NCBI RefSeq assembly: GCF_045635475.1
Contig: NZ_JBJGXI010000021.1
Span: 20,271-84,270, forward strand
Reading direction: 5' to 3'
Length of the DNA: 64,000 nt
Source of the DNA: JBJGXI01 sp045635475
GTDB taxonomy: Bacteria > Bacillota > Bacilli > Bacillales > Amphibacillaceae
Under the pieces are notes generated by a model, which searched no databases, was not told the origin of the DNA, and was given only the letters and a program-made list of their open reading frames with translations. The position numbers were made by a program, and so were the translations under genes. Shown here in pieces: positions 1 to 8,047 of this stretch; positions within the stretch are counted from its first letter, which is position 1; each line of letters opens with the position of its first letter.

Positions 1-2
1 TT

Positions 3-104
3 GTTGTTCCGCCTCCAGCTACCCAACAATTGGCTGAAGAACGTGTGAATGATGAAGAAGTGGAAGTAACCGACTGGTACTTATCTAAAAAGGCCCTAAA
101 GTAA
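3..104 (+). CDS. C-terminal end of an unidentified protein (partial)
   Basis: An open frame enters from the left edge and stops at TAA 102-104, giving 33 residues that end in a charged tail, YLSKKALK. The visible part begins with a Pro-rich stretch (VVPPP) and then acidic residues. Too little is present to assign a family. The next gene starts 15 bp downstream, so the two are probably co-transcribed. Confidence 0.5.
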   Translation, partial: VVPPPATQQLAEERVNDEEVEVTDWYLSKKALK

Positions 105-119
105 GGGGTGATCTAAAAG

Positions 120-317
120 ATGCCATGTACTCAAGGAGATTCCATTTCAAATGAAGAAATTGAATTATTCTTAAGCGTCTTAGAACCAAGATCTATGACT
201 GACAGTGAACTATCATTTAAATTGAATTTACCCTTGTTTAAAGTAAGAAGTAAAATCAGAGAACTTAAAAAGCTTGGTTATATAGATGAAAATGATGGGG
301 AATATGTGAAGAAGTGA
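120..317 (+). CDS. Small winged-helix-like hypothetical protein (65 aa)
   Basis: This encodes 65 residues. The ATG at 120 follows an AGGGGTGAT ribosome binding site at about 104-112. Residues 12-62 (EEIELFLSVLEPRSMTDSEL, then LPLFKVRSKIRELKKLGYID) have the spacing of a winged helix-turn-helix, with the recognition helix around KVRSKIRELKKLGYI and the wing at the C-terminus. It could be a DNA-binding regulator or an adaptor. No metal-binding Cys pair is present beyond Cys3. It lies directly downstream of the truncated gene at the edge and upstream of a strong terminator, so it ends that operon. Function is not recognised. Confidence 0.6.
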   Translation: MPCTQGDSISNEEIELFLSVLEPRSMTDSELSFKLNLPLFKVRSKIRELKKLGYIDENDGEYVKK

Positions 318-323
318 ATGTTA

Positions 324-354
324 AAAAGGATACCGTCTTGGTATCCTTTTCCTC
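324..354. terminator. Bidirectional intrinsic terminator
   Basis: A perfect 11-bp inverted repeat (AAAAGGATACC / GGTATCCTTTT, arms 324-334 and 340-350) with a 5-nt loop follows the stop at 317. The A and T runs make it usable from both strands, so it can also serve the convergent pyruvate oxidase gene. Confidence 0.85.
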
Positions 355-461
355 TTGCTTCGGTGTAAATAATTATGGCTAGCAAATATTCTTTCAGGAT
401 ATTTCTTATTGTCTCCATTTAATGATGAAAATGTCTTTATTTGTAGGATCTTATCCATCCT

Positions 462-2162
462 CTAAAATGGTGGCTTATGAATGGTTCCTTCTTGAAATAA
501 TTCTTTCGCCATATGACGGGCATAGCCTGTTGCTTGTGCAAATGTAACCTTTGCAGGTAGCGGTGCTTCATTTGCATCGACAACAACATCGACAATACAC
601 GGCTTCTTTTGAGCAAGCGCCTTTTCAAGTGTTGGTACTATATCATCGGGTTGCTCGATTCTATATCCAACACCTCCACAAATGTCTGCATAGCGAGCAA
701 AATCCGGATTTTGTAAATTAGTACCGAATTCTGCATTTCCCATCACTTCTTGCTCAAATTTAATCATGGCAATCTTATGGTTATTAAAAACGATAACGAC
801 AAACGGAAGTTCATATTTTACGGCTGTAACAAAATCATTCATCATCATTTGAAACCCACCATCTCCACAAACGGCAAATACTTGCTTGTCAGGATAAGCA
901 ATTCGTCCTGCGATAGCCCCCGGTAACCCGCAACCTAACGTTGCAAGCCAACTTGAAATAACAAATTTTTGATTGGTCATTTTGAAATGACGTGCCATCC
1001 ACACCGTTACATTACCAACATCTACAGAAAGAATCGCATCATCATCTGCTACTTGTTGAAGAGCCCTAATCACACGTTGTGGTTTAATTGGAACGGAATC
1101 ATCGATTTCTTCCTCTACTAATCTGTTCCACCAATCTTTCATTTGACCTTGGTATTTTTGAAGGAACCCTCCATCATTGGGAGTTTTTATTAATTCGGTT
1201 AACTTGTTTATTGTTAGACCAGAATCACCGGCTAAACCAACATCGACAGGATAACGTTTTCCGATTTGGGAAGGATCTTTGTCAATATGAATTGTTTGTG
1301 CTTCATCAGGCAGAAATCCGGTAAACGGAAAAGAAGTGCCAACCATTATTAACGTATCAGCTTCTTCCATGGCAAAAGTTGCAGGTCTAGTTCCAAGTAA
1401 ACCTAGCCCGCCTAAACAATGAGAATGTTCATCTGGGACTATTCCCTTACCAGGTAAAGTCAGTACAATCGGCGCCTTTAATTTTTCAGAAAATGCAATC
1501 AAAGATTCACGTGCACCCCTGGCTCCTTTACCCGCTAAAATAATTGGTTTTTCTGCATTATTTAAAACTTCCTCAGCTTTTTGTATATCCTTTTGTTGTG
1601 GAAGGTTATCCGATTGAACAAAGAAAGAGCTTGTTTTTCGGACACCTCGCTCAATTTCAAATTTCGGAATATCGTCAGGGATAATAAGAACAGATACTCC
1701 TTTTTTATCATAAGCTGCTCTAATAGCTTGGTTTACAACGGTAGGTAGCTGTTCAGCAGACATCACTGTTTGGCTATAAACGGCCACATCTTTAAAAAGG
1801 TTAGCTAGGTCTACTTCCTGGAAGAAATCGGATCCCATTAAATCTGTTTCGACTTGTCCAGCGATGGCTAATACGGGTGCCTTGTCGAGTTTTGCATCAT
1901 AAAGGCCGTTTAACAAATGGATGGCGCCTGGACCAGCAATACCCATACAAACACCAAGTTTACCTGTTAGTTTTGCATAAGAAGCAGCTGCTAACGCTCC
2001 GGCTTCTTCATGTCTTACTTGAACAAAATTAAGTTTATCTTTCTTTTTACGTATGGACTCAATTAAAGTATTGATAGAATCCCCTGGCATCCCATATACG
2101 TGATTAACGCCCCAGTCTATTAACAAATCCATCATGGCATCGCCTGCTTTTTTTCTAAACAC
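462..2162 (-). CDS. ydaP: Pyruvate oxidase, thiamine-diphosphate enzyme (YdaP/PoxB family)
   Basis: The product is 566 residues, the usual length for pyruvate oxidase. It should catalyse FAD- and TPP-dependent oxidative decarboxylation of pyruvate. The N-terminal TPP pyrimidine domain carries the catalytic Glu in RHEEAGALAAASYAKLTG. A central domain binds FAD. The C-terminal TPP domain has the GDG...NN signature, seen as GDGGFQMMMNDF followed by FNNHK. The start is GTG at 2162, preceded on the minus strand by AAAGGAGGTAAATTT. The gene stands alone between two terminators. It resembles the general-stress gene ydaP of Bacillus subtilis more than an acetolactate synthase. Identification of the family is strong; the natural electron acceptor cannot be told from sequence. 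Confidence 0.88.
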   Translation of the reverse strand: MFRKKAGDAMMDLLIDWGVNHVYGMPGDSINTLIESIRKKKDKLNFVQVRHEEAGALAAASYAKLTGKLGVCMGIAGPGAIHLLNGLYDAKLDKAPVLAIAGQVETDLMGSDFFQEVDLANLFKDVAVYSQTVMSAEQLPTVVNQAIRAAYDKKGVSVLIIPDDIPKFEIERGVRKTSSFFVQSDNLPQQKDIQKAEEVLNNAEKPIILAGKGARGARESLIAFSEKLKAPIVLTLPGKGIVPDEHSHCLGGLGLLGTRPATFAMEEADTLIMVGTSFPFTGFLPDEAQTIHIDKDPSQIGKRYPVDVGLAGDSGLTINKLTELIKTPNDGGFLQKYQGQMKDWWNRLVEEEIDDSVPIKPQRVIRALQQVADDDAILSVDVGNVTVWMARHFKMTNQKFVISSWLATLGCGLPGAIAGRIAYPDKQVFAVCGDGGFQMMMNDFVTAVKYELPFVVIVFNNHKIAMIKFEQEVMGNAEFGTNLQNPDFARYADICGGVGYRIEQPDDIVPTLEKALAQKKPCIVDVVVDANEAPLPAKVTFAQATGYARHMAKELFQEGTIHKPPF

Positions 2163-2464
2163 AAATTTACCTCCTTTAATTATTGATTTAGTGCTAGTAT
2201 TGCCAATTTATTGCTGAAAAATTATAGGAATTGATTTATTCGTAACTAAAAAGTCTGTAAATCGTTTTTTGAAGAGTTAATCATAAATTATTTCGGCAAA
2301 TTCTATGATGTAAAAAAAGAAATAGTGGATAAAATTTATGTTCAAGTAGAATTCGTGAAGGTGTTTTAGAGGAGATACAAGAAGTAGTGTGTTTGTTAAG
2401 TTAATGCTATCAATGGGTTTGCGTTACAAATAACCCTAATTTCTTTCTCCTTTAGAACAATAAC
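2163..2464. other. Intergenic stretch with one weak ORF remnant
   Basis: No convincing gene is present. On the plus strand a frame without a start codon is open from 2250 to the TAG at 2367-2369 (39 codons, including ELIINYFGKFYDVKKEIVDK). It could be the tail of a lost gene but may be chance. The pyruvate oxidase promoter should lie near 2170-2260 on the minus strand. Confidence 0.3.
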
Positions 2465-2497
2465 CATAAAAGACCCAAAAAATATGGGTCTTTTATG
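2465..2497. terminator. Hairpin terminator downstream of csp3
   Basis: A perfect 13-bp inverted repeat (CATAAAAGACCCA / TGGGTCTTTTATG) with a 7-nt loop lies 29 bp past the csp3 stop. The T-rich 3' part of the stem fits an intrinsic terminator. Confidence 0.75.
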
Positions 2498-2525
2498 TTC
2501 AAAAAGTTGTTAACTGCTGTTTAGG

Positions 2526-2837
2526 TTAAGATACTTTTTGGCAAGCATCAGCGCAATCGCGGCAAGCTTTTGCACACTCTTTTGCAACTTCTTTGTCAAC
2601 TGTATCGCAAAGATCTGCACAGGCGACACAAGTATCAGCGCATGCTTTACTAAGAGCCCCCATAAACTCACTATCACGTGCACAGAATTCGCCGCAAGTA
2701 TAGCATAAATCCGCACAATCTCTTAAATAACGAATTAACTTCGTGTCTTTCATGTCCAAAGCAACTGCATATGTTTTCTCACATAATCTTGCTGCCTCAA
2801 AACATAATTCCATTGCATGACCTTTAACTTGTTCCAT
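2526..2837 (-). CDS. csp3: Cytosolic copper storage protein Csp3 (YhjQ, four-helix bundle)
   Basis: This 103-residue protein is very rich in Cys, arranged as CxxxC pairs and single Cys along helices: CFEAARLC, CADLCYTCGEFC, CADTCVACADLC, CAKACRDCADAC. That pattern is characteristic of the four-helix-bundle copper storage proteins (DUF326, Csp3), whose Cys side chains line the core and bind many Cu(I) ions. The absence of a signal peptide indicates a cytosolic Csp3 type. The start is ATG 2837, with an AGGAGC ribosome binding site on the minus strand about 13 nt upstream. It is a single-gene unit near copper export genes, which fits a buffering role. Confidence 0.9.
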   Translation of the reverse strand: MEQVKGHAMELCFEAARLCEKTYAVALDMKDTKLIRYLRDCADLCYTCGEFCARDSEFMGALSKACADTCVACADLCDTVDKEVAKECAKACRDCADACQKVS

Positions 2838-2995
2838 TCTAGATTCAGCTCCTATTAATAAAAATGGTTACGATTAATATCATTCAACATTAAAACTGTT
2901 TTATACTCTTTAATTTTAAGCTTATTTTAGGTTTATATTTACTTTTGGAAGTAAAGAATTAGTTAATACGCAATGTATAGAAGGAATGAACTAAT

Positions 2996-5179
2996 ATGAA
3001 TCGTATAAAAAAAAGCTCCATGTTGGATTTGATCTCCGTATGGGAGTTATCTATGTTTATCATTGTTTACGAGATCTTTTTATCGCGTTTTTTTTCTGTG
3101 TTACTTGATTACAATTATGTTTTTATTGTTGTATCTATGGTTACTTTGGGACTCGGTGTCGGAGGATACATTGCCCATAAACGTGAGTGGTTTCTCACAA
3201 ACTATCGTCAAACCATTATTGTTCTATTTCCCTGCCTTATGCTTGGATTAGTGACAATGGTTTATTTAATGAGTTATACAAATGTCGTCGTTTATTTTCT
3301 CCTACTTACCATACCATTTATCATAGGTGGAGGGTTATTAGCTAATTATTTTCAAACGTGGCAAAAGCATCCAGGGAAACTTTACTTTGTGGATCTAATT
3401 GGTGCAGGATTTGGCGTAGTGGTTACCTTATGGTTGATGGACGTAACGGACCCCTTCCGGACAATCGCTGTTATCTCCCTTTTAGTTATCGTTACACAGC
3501 TACCAATTATTATTATTCAAAAACAGAAGGTAGTACTATTCACATGTAGCGTCATCATTTTTTTATTGGCAATAAATTTGTTTAATCCGATTTGGACGAC
3601 TGATCGCTTTCAAGTATATAAGACAAGTCCTTATACCTCATTTTCCAACGAAAAGGCAGAAATCATCGCTTCATCTTGGGATGCATTATCTAGAACAGAT
3701 ATTTACGACGCTGAAGATAACGACTTCTTGTACATAACGATTGATGGGGGAGCGGTATCATCCATCTCAAAATTTAATGGAGATTTTACAGAAGTTGATT
3801 ATTTGAAACAACAAACGAGTTATTTAGCATTTTCAGGCAAGGAAAGGGGAAAAGCTTTAATTATTGGTGCAGGGGGCGGGCAAGATATCCTATCAGCCAA
3901 AATGGCCGGTTATGAGAAAGTTGAGGCAGTTGATATCAATGAAAGTAGTTTTACCTTGTTAAATAAATTATCTGCCTTTTCAGGGGATGTATTAAATCTA
4001 CCAGGAGTAAAACCGATTGTTGCTGACGGTAGAAATTATGCTAGAGAAACTACATCCCAGTATGATTTGATATACCTTTCCCTAGTGACAAAAAAAGCCG
4101 AAAACGGGCTAGGTATGGGGTTGTCAGAAAATTATATCTATACTCAGGAAGCAATTTTAGATTACTTGGATATATTATCTCCAAATGGCAAGTTAGCCTT
4201 TCTATTGCATGATGAAGCAGAATTGGCTAAAATCATTCATTCACTGGGACAGGCTTTTAGTAAACAAGGCTTAGACAAACAAGATATTGCTCAAAGGATA
4301 GCTATAGTAGGAACAAATCATGTGTTTGGTTATCCTGTTGGAGGGAACAAACTGTCTCGTCCCCTTGTTTTGGTGCAAAAGACTCCTTTTGACAAAGAAG
4401 ACAGTCAAAAACTGCACAAACAAGTGTTAGAGACGGCTCAAAATCCGGTTCATATTCCAAATGAATTGGATAGGTACTCCGCTTTAAAGGATTACCTAAC
4501 GCTTTTAGATCTGGATTTGGAAGCAAATCGGGATGGACGACCATTTTTTTATTACAAGGATTCGGGGATTCCAAAAGAGTTAATTCTATCTCTTCTTTCC
4601 GTTCTGCTTCTTATTGGTTTACTTACGTGGTGGAAGAGAAAAGAAGTACCTTTTTCTACTTATATTTATATGGCGGGAATTGGTATAGGCTTTATTATGA
4701 TAGAAGTAACACTTATACAACAACTTATTTTACCTTTGGGGCATCCAACATTGTCGTTTGCAATTGTTCTAGGTGTTTTGCTCCCAGCTGGAGGAATAGG
4801 TAGCTTTTGTTATAAACGGTGGGATAATGGTACTGCTAAAAAGTTTCACCCACTAATTTGGGTGTTTGTTTCTACCCTAGTGGTAAGTTCGTTAATAACG
4901 CTTTATTACATGGGAGATATCCATTTCCCTTTAACATACCGAGTTGTTTTAATCATCCTTATTCTTTTTCCACTTAGTTTTTTTATGGGAATGCCTTTTC
5001 CATTTCTTTTAGGGCGAATGAATAAAGACATTGTTCCACTTGCATGGGGAATAAATGGACTTTGGACGGTTATTGGTTCTTTGTTAGCATCCATTTTATC
5101 CTTACAGTTTGGATTTCAACCTACGTTACTAATAGGTGGTTTCATTTACTTGTTTCTTTATTTTGTGCCTTTAAGATAA
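2996..5179 (+). CDS. Membrane-embedded spermidine-synthase-like methyltransferase-fold protein
   Basis: This 727-residue protein has three parts. An N-terminal bundle of about six membrane helices (residues 10-200) is followed by a soluble Rossmann domain of the spermidine synthase type (about 230-450) and a C-terminal block of about seven helices (520-725). The Rossmann part shows IIGAGGGQDILSAK and, later, EAVDIN, the glycine-rich SAM/dcSAM-binding loop and acidic strand end. ADGRNYAR resembles the catalytic region. Such fusions are known as polyamine aminopropyltransferase-like membrane proteins, but their substrate is generally unproven. The start ATG follows AGAAGGAATG. It appears monocistronic. 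I would not assert polyamine synthesis. Confidence 0.75.
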   Translation: MNRIKKSSMLDLISVWELSMFIIVYEIFLSRFFSVLLDYNYVFIVVSMVTLGLGVGGYIAHKREWFLTNYRQTIIVLFPCLMLGLVTMVYLMSYTNVVVYFLLLTIPFIIGGGLLANYFQTWQKHPGKLYFVDLIGAGFGVVVTLWLMDVTDPFRTIAVISLLVIVTQLPIIIIQKQKVVLFTCSVIIFLLAINLFNPIWTTDRFQVYKTSPYTSFSNEKAEIIASSWDALSRTDIYDAEDNDFLYITIDGGAVSSISKFNGDFTEVDYLKQQTSYLAFSGKERGKALIIGAGGGQDILSAKMAGYEKVEAVDINESSFTLLNKLSAFSGDVLNLPGVKPIVADGRNYARETTSQYDLIYLSLVTKKAENGLGMGLSENYIYTQEAILDYLDILSPNGKLAFLLHDEAELAKIIHSLGQAFSKQGLDKQDIAQRIAIVGTNHVFGYPVGGNKLSRPLVLVQKTPFDKEDSQKLHKQVLETAQNPVHIPNELDRYSALKDYLTLLDLDLEANRDGRPFFYYKDSGIPKELILSLLSVLLLIGLLTWWKRKEVPFSTYIYMAGIGIGFIMIEVTLIQQLILPLGHPTLSFAIVLGVLLPAGGIGSFCYKRWDNGTAKKFHPLIWVFVSTLVVSSLITLYYMGDIHFPLTYRVVLIILILFPLSFFMGMPFPFLLGRMNKDIVPLAWGINGLWTVIGSLLASILSLQFGFQPTLLIGGFIYLFLYFVPLR

Positions 5180-5249
5180 ATAGAACAATGGGAGTCGAAA
5201 TTCATATTCGGTGAGTAGTTTAATAAAATGAATAGTGGAGGTGAGAAGA

Positions 5250-5583
5250 ATGGTTAATAGAAGAAAGAAGTTTCTTATCTTCTTTCTCATTCTGCTCTTC
5301 ATTTTCGTCATAATTCCATTGGCAATCAGTATTTCCTATGGAAACATACCGTTTTACAATGATTATTATTTAGACTCCTATGATGTTTTGGTTTCAAATG
5401 ATAAAAAGTTGAATCAAAGCGAAATTTCTTTCATTAACTATAATACTTACACAAGGGATGAAATCAAACAGTATATTATTCGAAATGAAATGTCGTTCTT
5501 CCGTGTATTTAGAAATACAGTTGTTTTTAGTTAGTACTGCTATTTTAGCAGTTGCAGTAGACCGAATATTTGTAAGACGCTAG
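5250..5583 (+). pseudogene. Small double-membrane-anchor protein, frameshifted near its end
   Basis: The start is ATG 5250, 4 nt after a GGAGGTGAG ribosome binding site. The N-terminus is basic and then strongly hydrophobic (KKFLIFFLILLFIFVIIPLA). A soluble segment with NDKKLNQSEISFINYNTYT follows. The frame stops at TAG 5532-5534. In the +1 frame, however, the sequence continues from 5521 as LFLVSTAILAVAVDRIFVRR to TAG 5581-5583, a good second membrane helix with a basic tail. One extra base around 5519-5521 explains this. The original product would have been about 111 residues. Function unknown. It sits upstream of a sortase remnant. Confidence 0.6.
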
Positions 5584-5741
5584 TACAAATTTAGGAAAGG
5601 AAAATAAAGTAGGACAGGCTGTGATTATTCGAAACTTAAAAATTTATACAAATTACTAAATAACCATAAAAAATCCATATTTATTGATTAACCTCTACTT
5701 AAATGGAAACTCAGTAAAAGTGAATAAAGGTGGAGGGAATT

Positions 5742-6078
5742 GTGGAAAAAATTGTATTTGTATTAATCATTCTAGGTATATCTTTACTTGTCATTAGTGT
5801 AAAAATATCCTAGCAAGAAAATTTAAGTGAAGCAAGGAAAACGAGATTTAATGAGGAAGATTTTGTCCAATAGTCACGGCCCTACTTACCAATAAGAGGG
5901 AACCTATAGGAATTCTGGAAATTCCTAATATCAATACAGAATTTCCAATCGTAACCGTACCGTTATTAAGCCAACAGCATCAGAAGAAATACTGATTCTT
6001 ACTACATGTTACCCATTTGGGTACATTGGTGACGCACCAGAAAGATATATTGTTTATGCTAAGCCAGTGATTAAATGA
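5742..6078 (+). pseudogene. Sortase (class D-like) remnant, copy 1, with internal deletion
   Basis: The fragment begins with GTG 5742 after GGTGGAGGGAA and encodes a membrane anchor (VEKIVFVLIILGIS) that soon meets a stop. Further pieces match the second copy at 14849-15446: LPIRG, then a segment ending IPNINTEFPI, then ILTTCYPFGYIGDAPERYIV. About 190 bp in the middle, including the catalytic His region (SGHRD in copy 2), are missing. The Cys-containing TTCYPFGYIG block and the end remain. It cannot make an active sortase. Confidence 0.8.
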
Positions 6079-6174
6079 TTAGTCTGCTTGTGTAGGAAAT
6101 TTTATATCCGTTCCTCGTCAACGGGGAAGACATCCCTGTTCATAAAGTATCTTTTAAAACTATGTATAACCCCT

Positions 6175-6197
6175 GTCTAATTAGTAAATAATTAGAC
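6175..6197. repeat. Inverted repeat before the YwmB-like gene, copy 1
   Basis: GTCTAATTA-GTAAA-TAATTAGAC is a perfect 9-bp inverted repeat 27 bp upstream of the ATG at 6224. The matching place in copy 2 (about 15537-15559) is similar but imperfect. It could be an operator or a small hairpin; nothing decides between them. Confidence 0.4.
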
Positions 6198-6223
6198 TAA
6201 TAGTTTCATAGGAGGGGTTAACC

Positions 6224-7003
6224 ATGATCTTAAAATTAAAAAATGAGTTCTTTGTTATTCTAACTGTAATTACTTTTGTGATAGTTATGCTTATGAATCA
6301 AAATAATACCACTTTTGCAGCGAGTGATGGTGAAGATGACGGTCTATTATTAATGCAAACACTCAGTGAGGCAAATGTGGATATAGAAAGAATGGTTTTA
6401 AAATATAGTGGACTAGTTAAAACCTATAAAGATTCTATTCACATACGTTCTTTTAAGAGGCAACTAGAACAAGCGTTTTCAATCAATTTAATCCAAATTT
6501 CAAAATCAAATAACAAAGACTTAATTAAGTACCAAGGTAAAAAAGTTGTATCTTCTTTACCGAACACTACTATCCAAGTAGCTTTGGCCAGTGTCCTCAA
6601 AGAGAATGGTAACTATGATGTTTATCTTATCGCATCTTTAGTGAATAACTCAAATACAGAAGCTGATTTTTCAAAAAGCTTTACATACCTAAAACATTCA
6701 TTAGAGAAAACCTCGATAGAACCTAAAATAAAGATAAATATTCAAGGTAGTTTGGATCGAAAATTAAGTCATAATAGTCAAGAACAAATAATAAAGGAAA
6801 TGTTTGAGGATTTAGAGGCTCCTGTAACAGAAGGTTTGAATGAAAAAGAAGTAATAAGTCTTACTGGTTTCTCCAATAAACTTAGTTATTCCATTAAAAG
6901 TCATAAAAATCCTGTTAATGTTCAAATAGCGAGTCGCTTCGACCCACTTAAAAACAAGACCAATTTCACCATCGGCACACCTTTAATAACGATTGTGTAT
7001 TAA
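6224..7003 (+). CDS. YwmB-like secreted or membrane-anchored protein, copy 1
   Basis: The product is 259 residues. An N-terminal hydrophobic segment (FFVILTVITFVIVMLM) is followed by an Ala-rich site that could be a signal-peptide cleavage point. The rest resembles the YwmB family (TATA-box-binding-like fold), seen most clearly at the C-terminus in VNVQIASRFDPLKNKTNFTI and GTPLITIVY. YwmB proteins have no settled biochemical role. The start ATG follows AGGAGGGG. A close paralogue lies at 15586-16365, and both belong to duplicated segments with a sortase gene upstream and a tiny lipoprotein gene downstream. Both copies are intact although their neighbours have decayed, which suggests selection on this gene. 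Confidence 0.75.
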   Translation: MILKLKNEFFVILTVITFVIVMLMNQNNTTFAASDGEDDGLLLMQTLSEANVDIERMVLKYSGLVKTYKDSIHIRSFKRQLEQAFSINLIQISKSNNKDLIKYQGKKVVSSLPNTTIQVALASVLKENGNYDVYLIASLVNNSNTEADFSKSFTYLKHSLEKTSIEPKIKINIQGSLDRKLSHNSQEQIIKEMFEDLEAPVTEGLNEKEVISLTGFSNKLSYSIKSHKNPVNVQIASRFDPLKNKTNFTIGTPLITIVY

Positions 7004-7083
7004 CAACTTGCCTCTAACAAAGATTGGTGTATCATTTCTGTTTCTTTTTTTGAATAAAAAAGAAACTAAGTGGAGGGATTTTC

Positions 7084-7149
7084 ATGTCTCGAATAGGTAT
7101 AATCACCGTTTCTTTGATTACGCTTTTTCTTATTAGTGGCAGTCATTAG
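7084..7149 (+). pseudogene. Broken copy of a tiny lipoprotein gene, copy 1
   Basis: The reading frame gives MSRIGIITVSLITLFLISGS followed by H and a TAG. In the other copy (16457-16576) the same leader reads LISGCQQ, a lipobox. Here the Cys codon has become AGT (Ser) and a stop follows two codons later. The product would not be lipidated. The ribosome binding site GTGGAGGG is conserved. Confidence 0.7.
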
Positions 7150-7187
7150 AGAAAGGTTGGTTAGTCTTAAAGGTTTTGCTCGATATT

Positions 7188-7237
7188 AAACACATTTCTA
7201 GCACCATTAACATGTTGATGGTGCTAGAAATGTGTTT
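7188..7237. terminator. Long hairpin ending the duplicated segment, copy 1
   Basis: A very strong inverted repeat, arms CACATTTCTAGCACCAT (7191-7207) and ATGGTGCTAGAAATGTG (7218-7234), extends further with A/T pairs and ends in a short T run. It most likely terminates the sortase/YwmB operon. The equivalent hairpin in copy 2 has accumulated mismatches. Confidence 0.75.
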
Positions 7238-7396
7238 AAATGTTATACCCCCCTTCCTGATAATCCCCTTAACTTGTCCAATTGTCTTATCACCTTATAA
7301 ATTTTTCCGTTGTGTTCCCCCAAGGAATAGATATATAAATAATTTTAGATAAAGCGGAGAAAATAGTTGCATAACAATACAAGTTATGTTGTAATA

Positions 7397-7413
7397 ATAC
7401 TCATAGGGGGTAT
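7397..7413 (+). promoter_or_regulatory. Putative CsoR operator
   Basis: ATACTCATAGGGGGTAT is close to the Bacillus CsoR site (remembered as ATACCCTACGGGGGTAT). It lies directly in front of csoR, and its G run doubles as the ribosome binding site for the ATG at 7420. Binding of apo-CsoR here would repress csoR-copZ-copA, and Cu(I) would relieve it. Confidence 0.75.
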
Positions 7414-7419
7414 AAGTAT

Positions 7420-7716
7420 ATGGTAGAAATGAAGGAAACATATAAATATCACGATCACAAAGATAAATTATTAAAAAGATTGAGAAGAATGGAAGGGCAA
7501 GTTCGAGGTGTCCATCGAATGATTGAGGAAGACCGCTATTGTGTGGAAGTCCTATATCAACTAGCTGCTATAAAAGCTGCTACAAATAAAATCGGCCTTG
7601 AGCTTATTGAAGATCACACAAGAGGTTGTGTAGCCAGAGCAGTCAAAGAGAAAGAGGATGACGGTGAGAGCCATATTCAAGAATTAATGGAAGTGTTTCG
7701 AACATTTACGAAATAA
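7420..7716 (+). CDS. csoR: Copper-sensing repressor CsoR
   Basis: This is a 98-residue all-helical repressor of the CsoR/RcnR family. The Cu(I) ligands of CsoR are present: Cys41 (in DRYCVEVLYQ), His66 and Cys70 (in EDHTRGCV). This Cys-His-Cys set separates copper sensors from the nickel and formaldehyde members. The basic helix RLRRMEGQVRGVHRM is the family DNA-binding signature. The start at ATG 7420 lies 9 nt after the GGGGG of the operator; a second ATG at 7429 is less well spaced. It is the first gene of csoR-copZ-copA, with copZ 16 bp downstream. Autoregulation is expected. Confidence 0.92.
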   Translation: MVEMKETYKYHDHKDKLLKRLRRMEGQVRGVHRMIEEDRYCVEVLYQLAAIKAATNKIGLELIEDHTRGCVARAVKEKEDDGESHIQELMEVFRTFTK

Positions 7717-7732
7717 CAAGGAGGTGATACGA

Positions 7733-7945
7733 ATGGCAGTAGAAACAAAAACTCTAGATGTAAAAGGAATGTCTTGCGGTCACTGTGTGAGTGCGGTAGA
7801 AAGCTCTGTAAAAGAGTTAGATGGGATTGAAACAGTAAAAGTCGACCTATCAAGCAACAAAGTAACGGTTTCCTTTGACGAGACAAAAGTACAATTAGCT
7901 CAAGTAAAAGAAGCAATTGAGGAAACAGGTTATGATGTAGCATAA
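7733..7945 (+). CDS. copZ: Copper chaperone CopZ
   Basis: The 70-residue single HMA domain carries the metal site GMSCGHC at residues 11-17. It should carry Cu(I) in the cytosol and pass it to the N-terminal HMA domains of CopA. I chose ATG 7733 because AAGGAGGTGATAC ends 3 nt before it; an upstream GTG at 7724 is inside the ribosome binding region. It ends in the typical EAIEETGYDVA. It lies between csoR and copA, the standard Bacillus order. Confidence 0.93.
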   Translation: MAVETKTLDVKGMSCGHCVSAVESSVKELDGIETVKVDLSSNKVTVSFDETKVQLAQVKEAIEETGYDVA

Positions 7946-8047
7946 ATGAAGTATGAGCCGGTTTTTCTGGCTCTACCCCCTTGTAATGAAACGTCAAATT
8001 GATGTTTTTTAGTAAGAATCCATCTTAAAAAGGGAGGTTATAAGATA

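Noticed and set aside
437..628. Short ORF on the minus strand
   Set aside because: It lies inside the pyruvate oxidase gene in another frame and has no ribosome binding site or protein features.
2250..2369. 39-codon open frame between ydaP and csp3
   Set aside because: No start codon or ribosome binding site and no recognisable family; listed only as a possible remnant.
7250..7330. Second CsoR box at ATACCCCCC (also near 16620)
   Set aside because: Only one half of the dyad is present, and a similar sequence stands in front of the Rieske gene, so it may simply be part of the duplicated segment.
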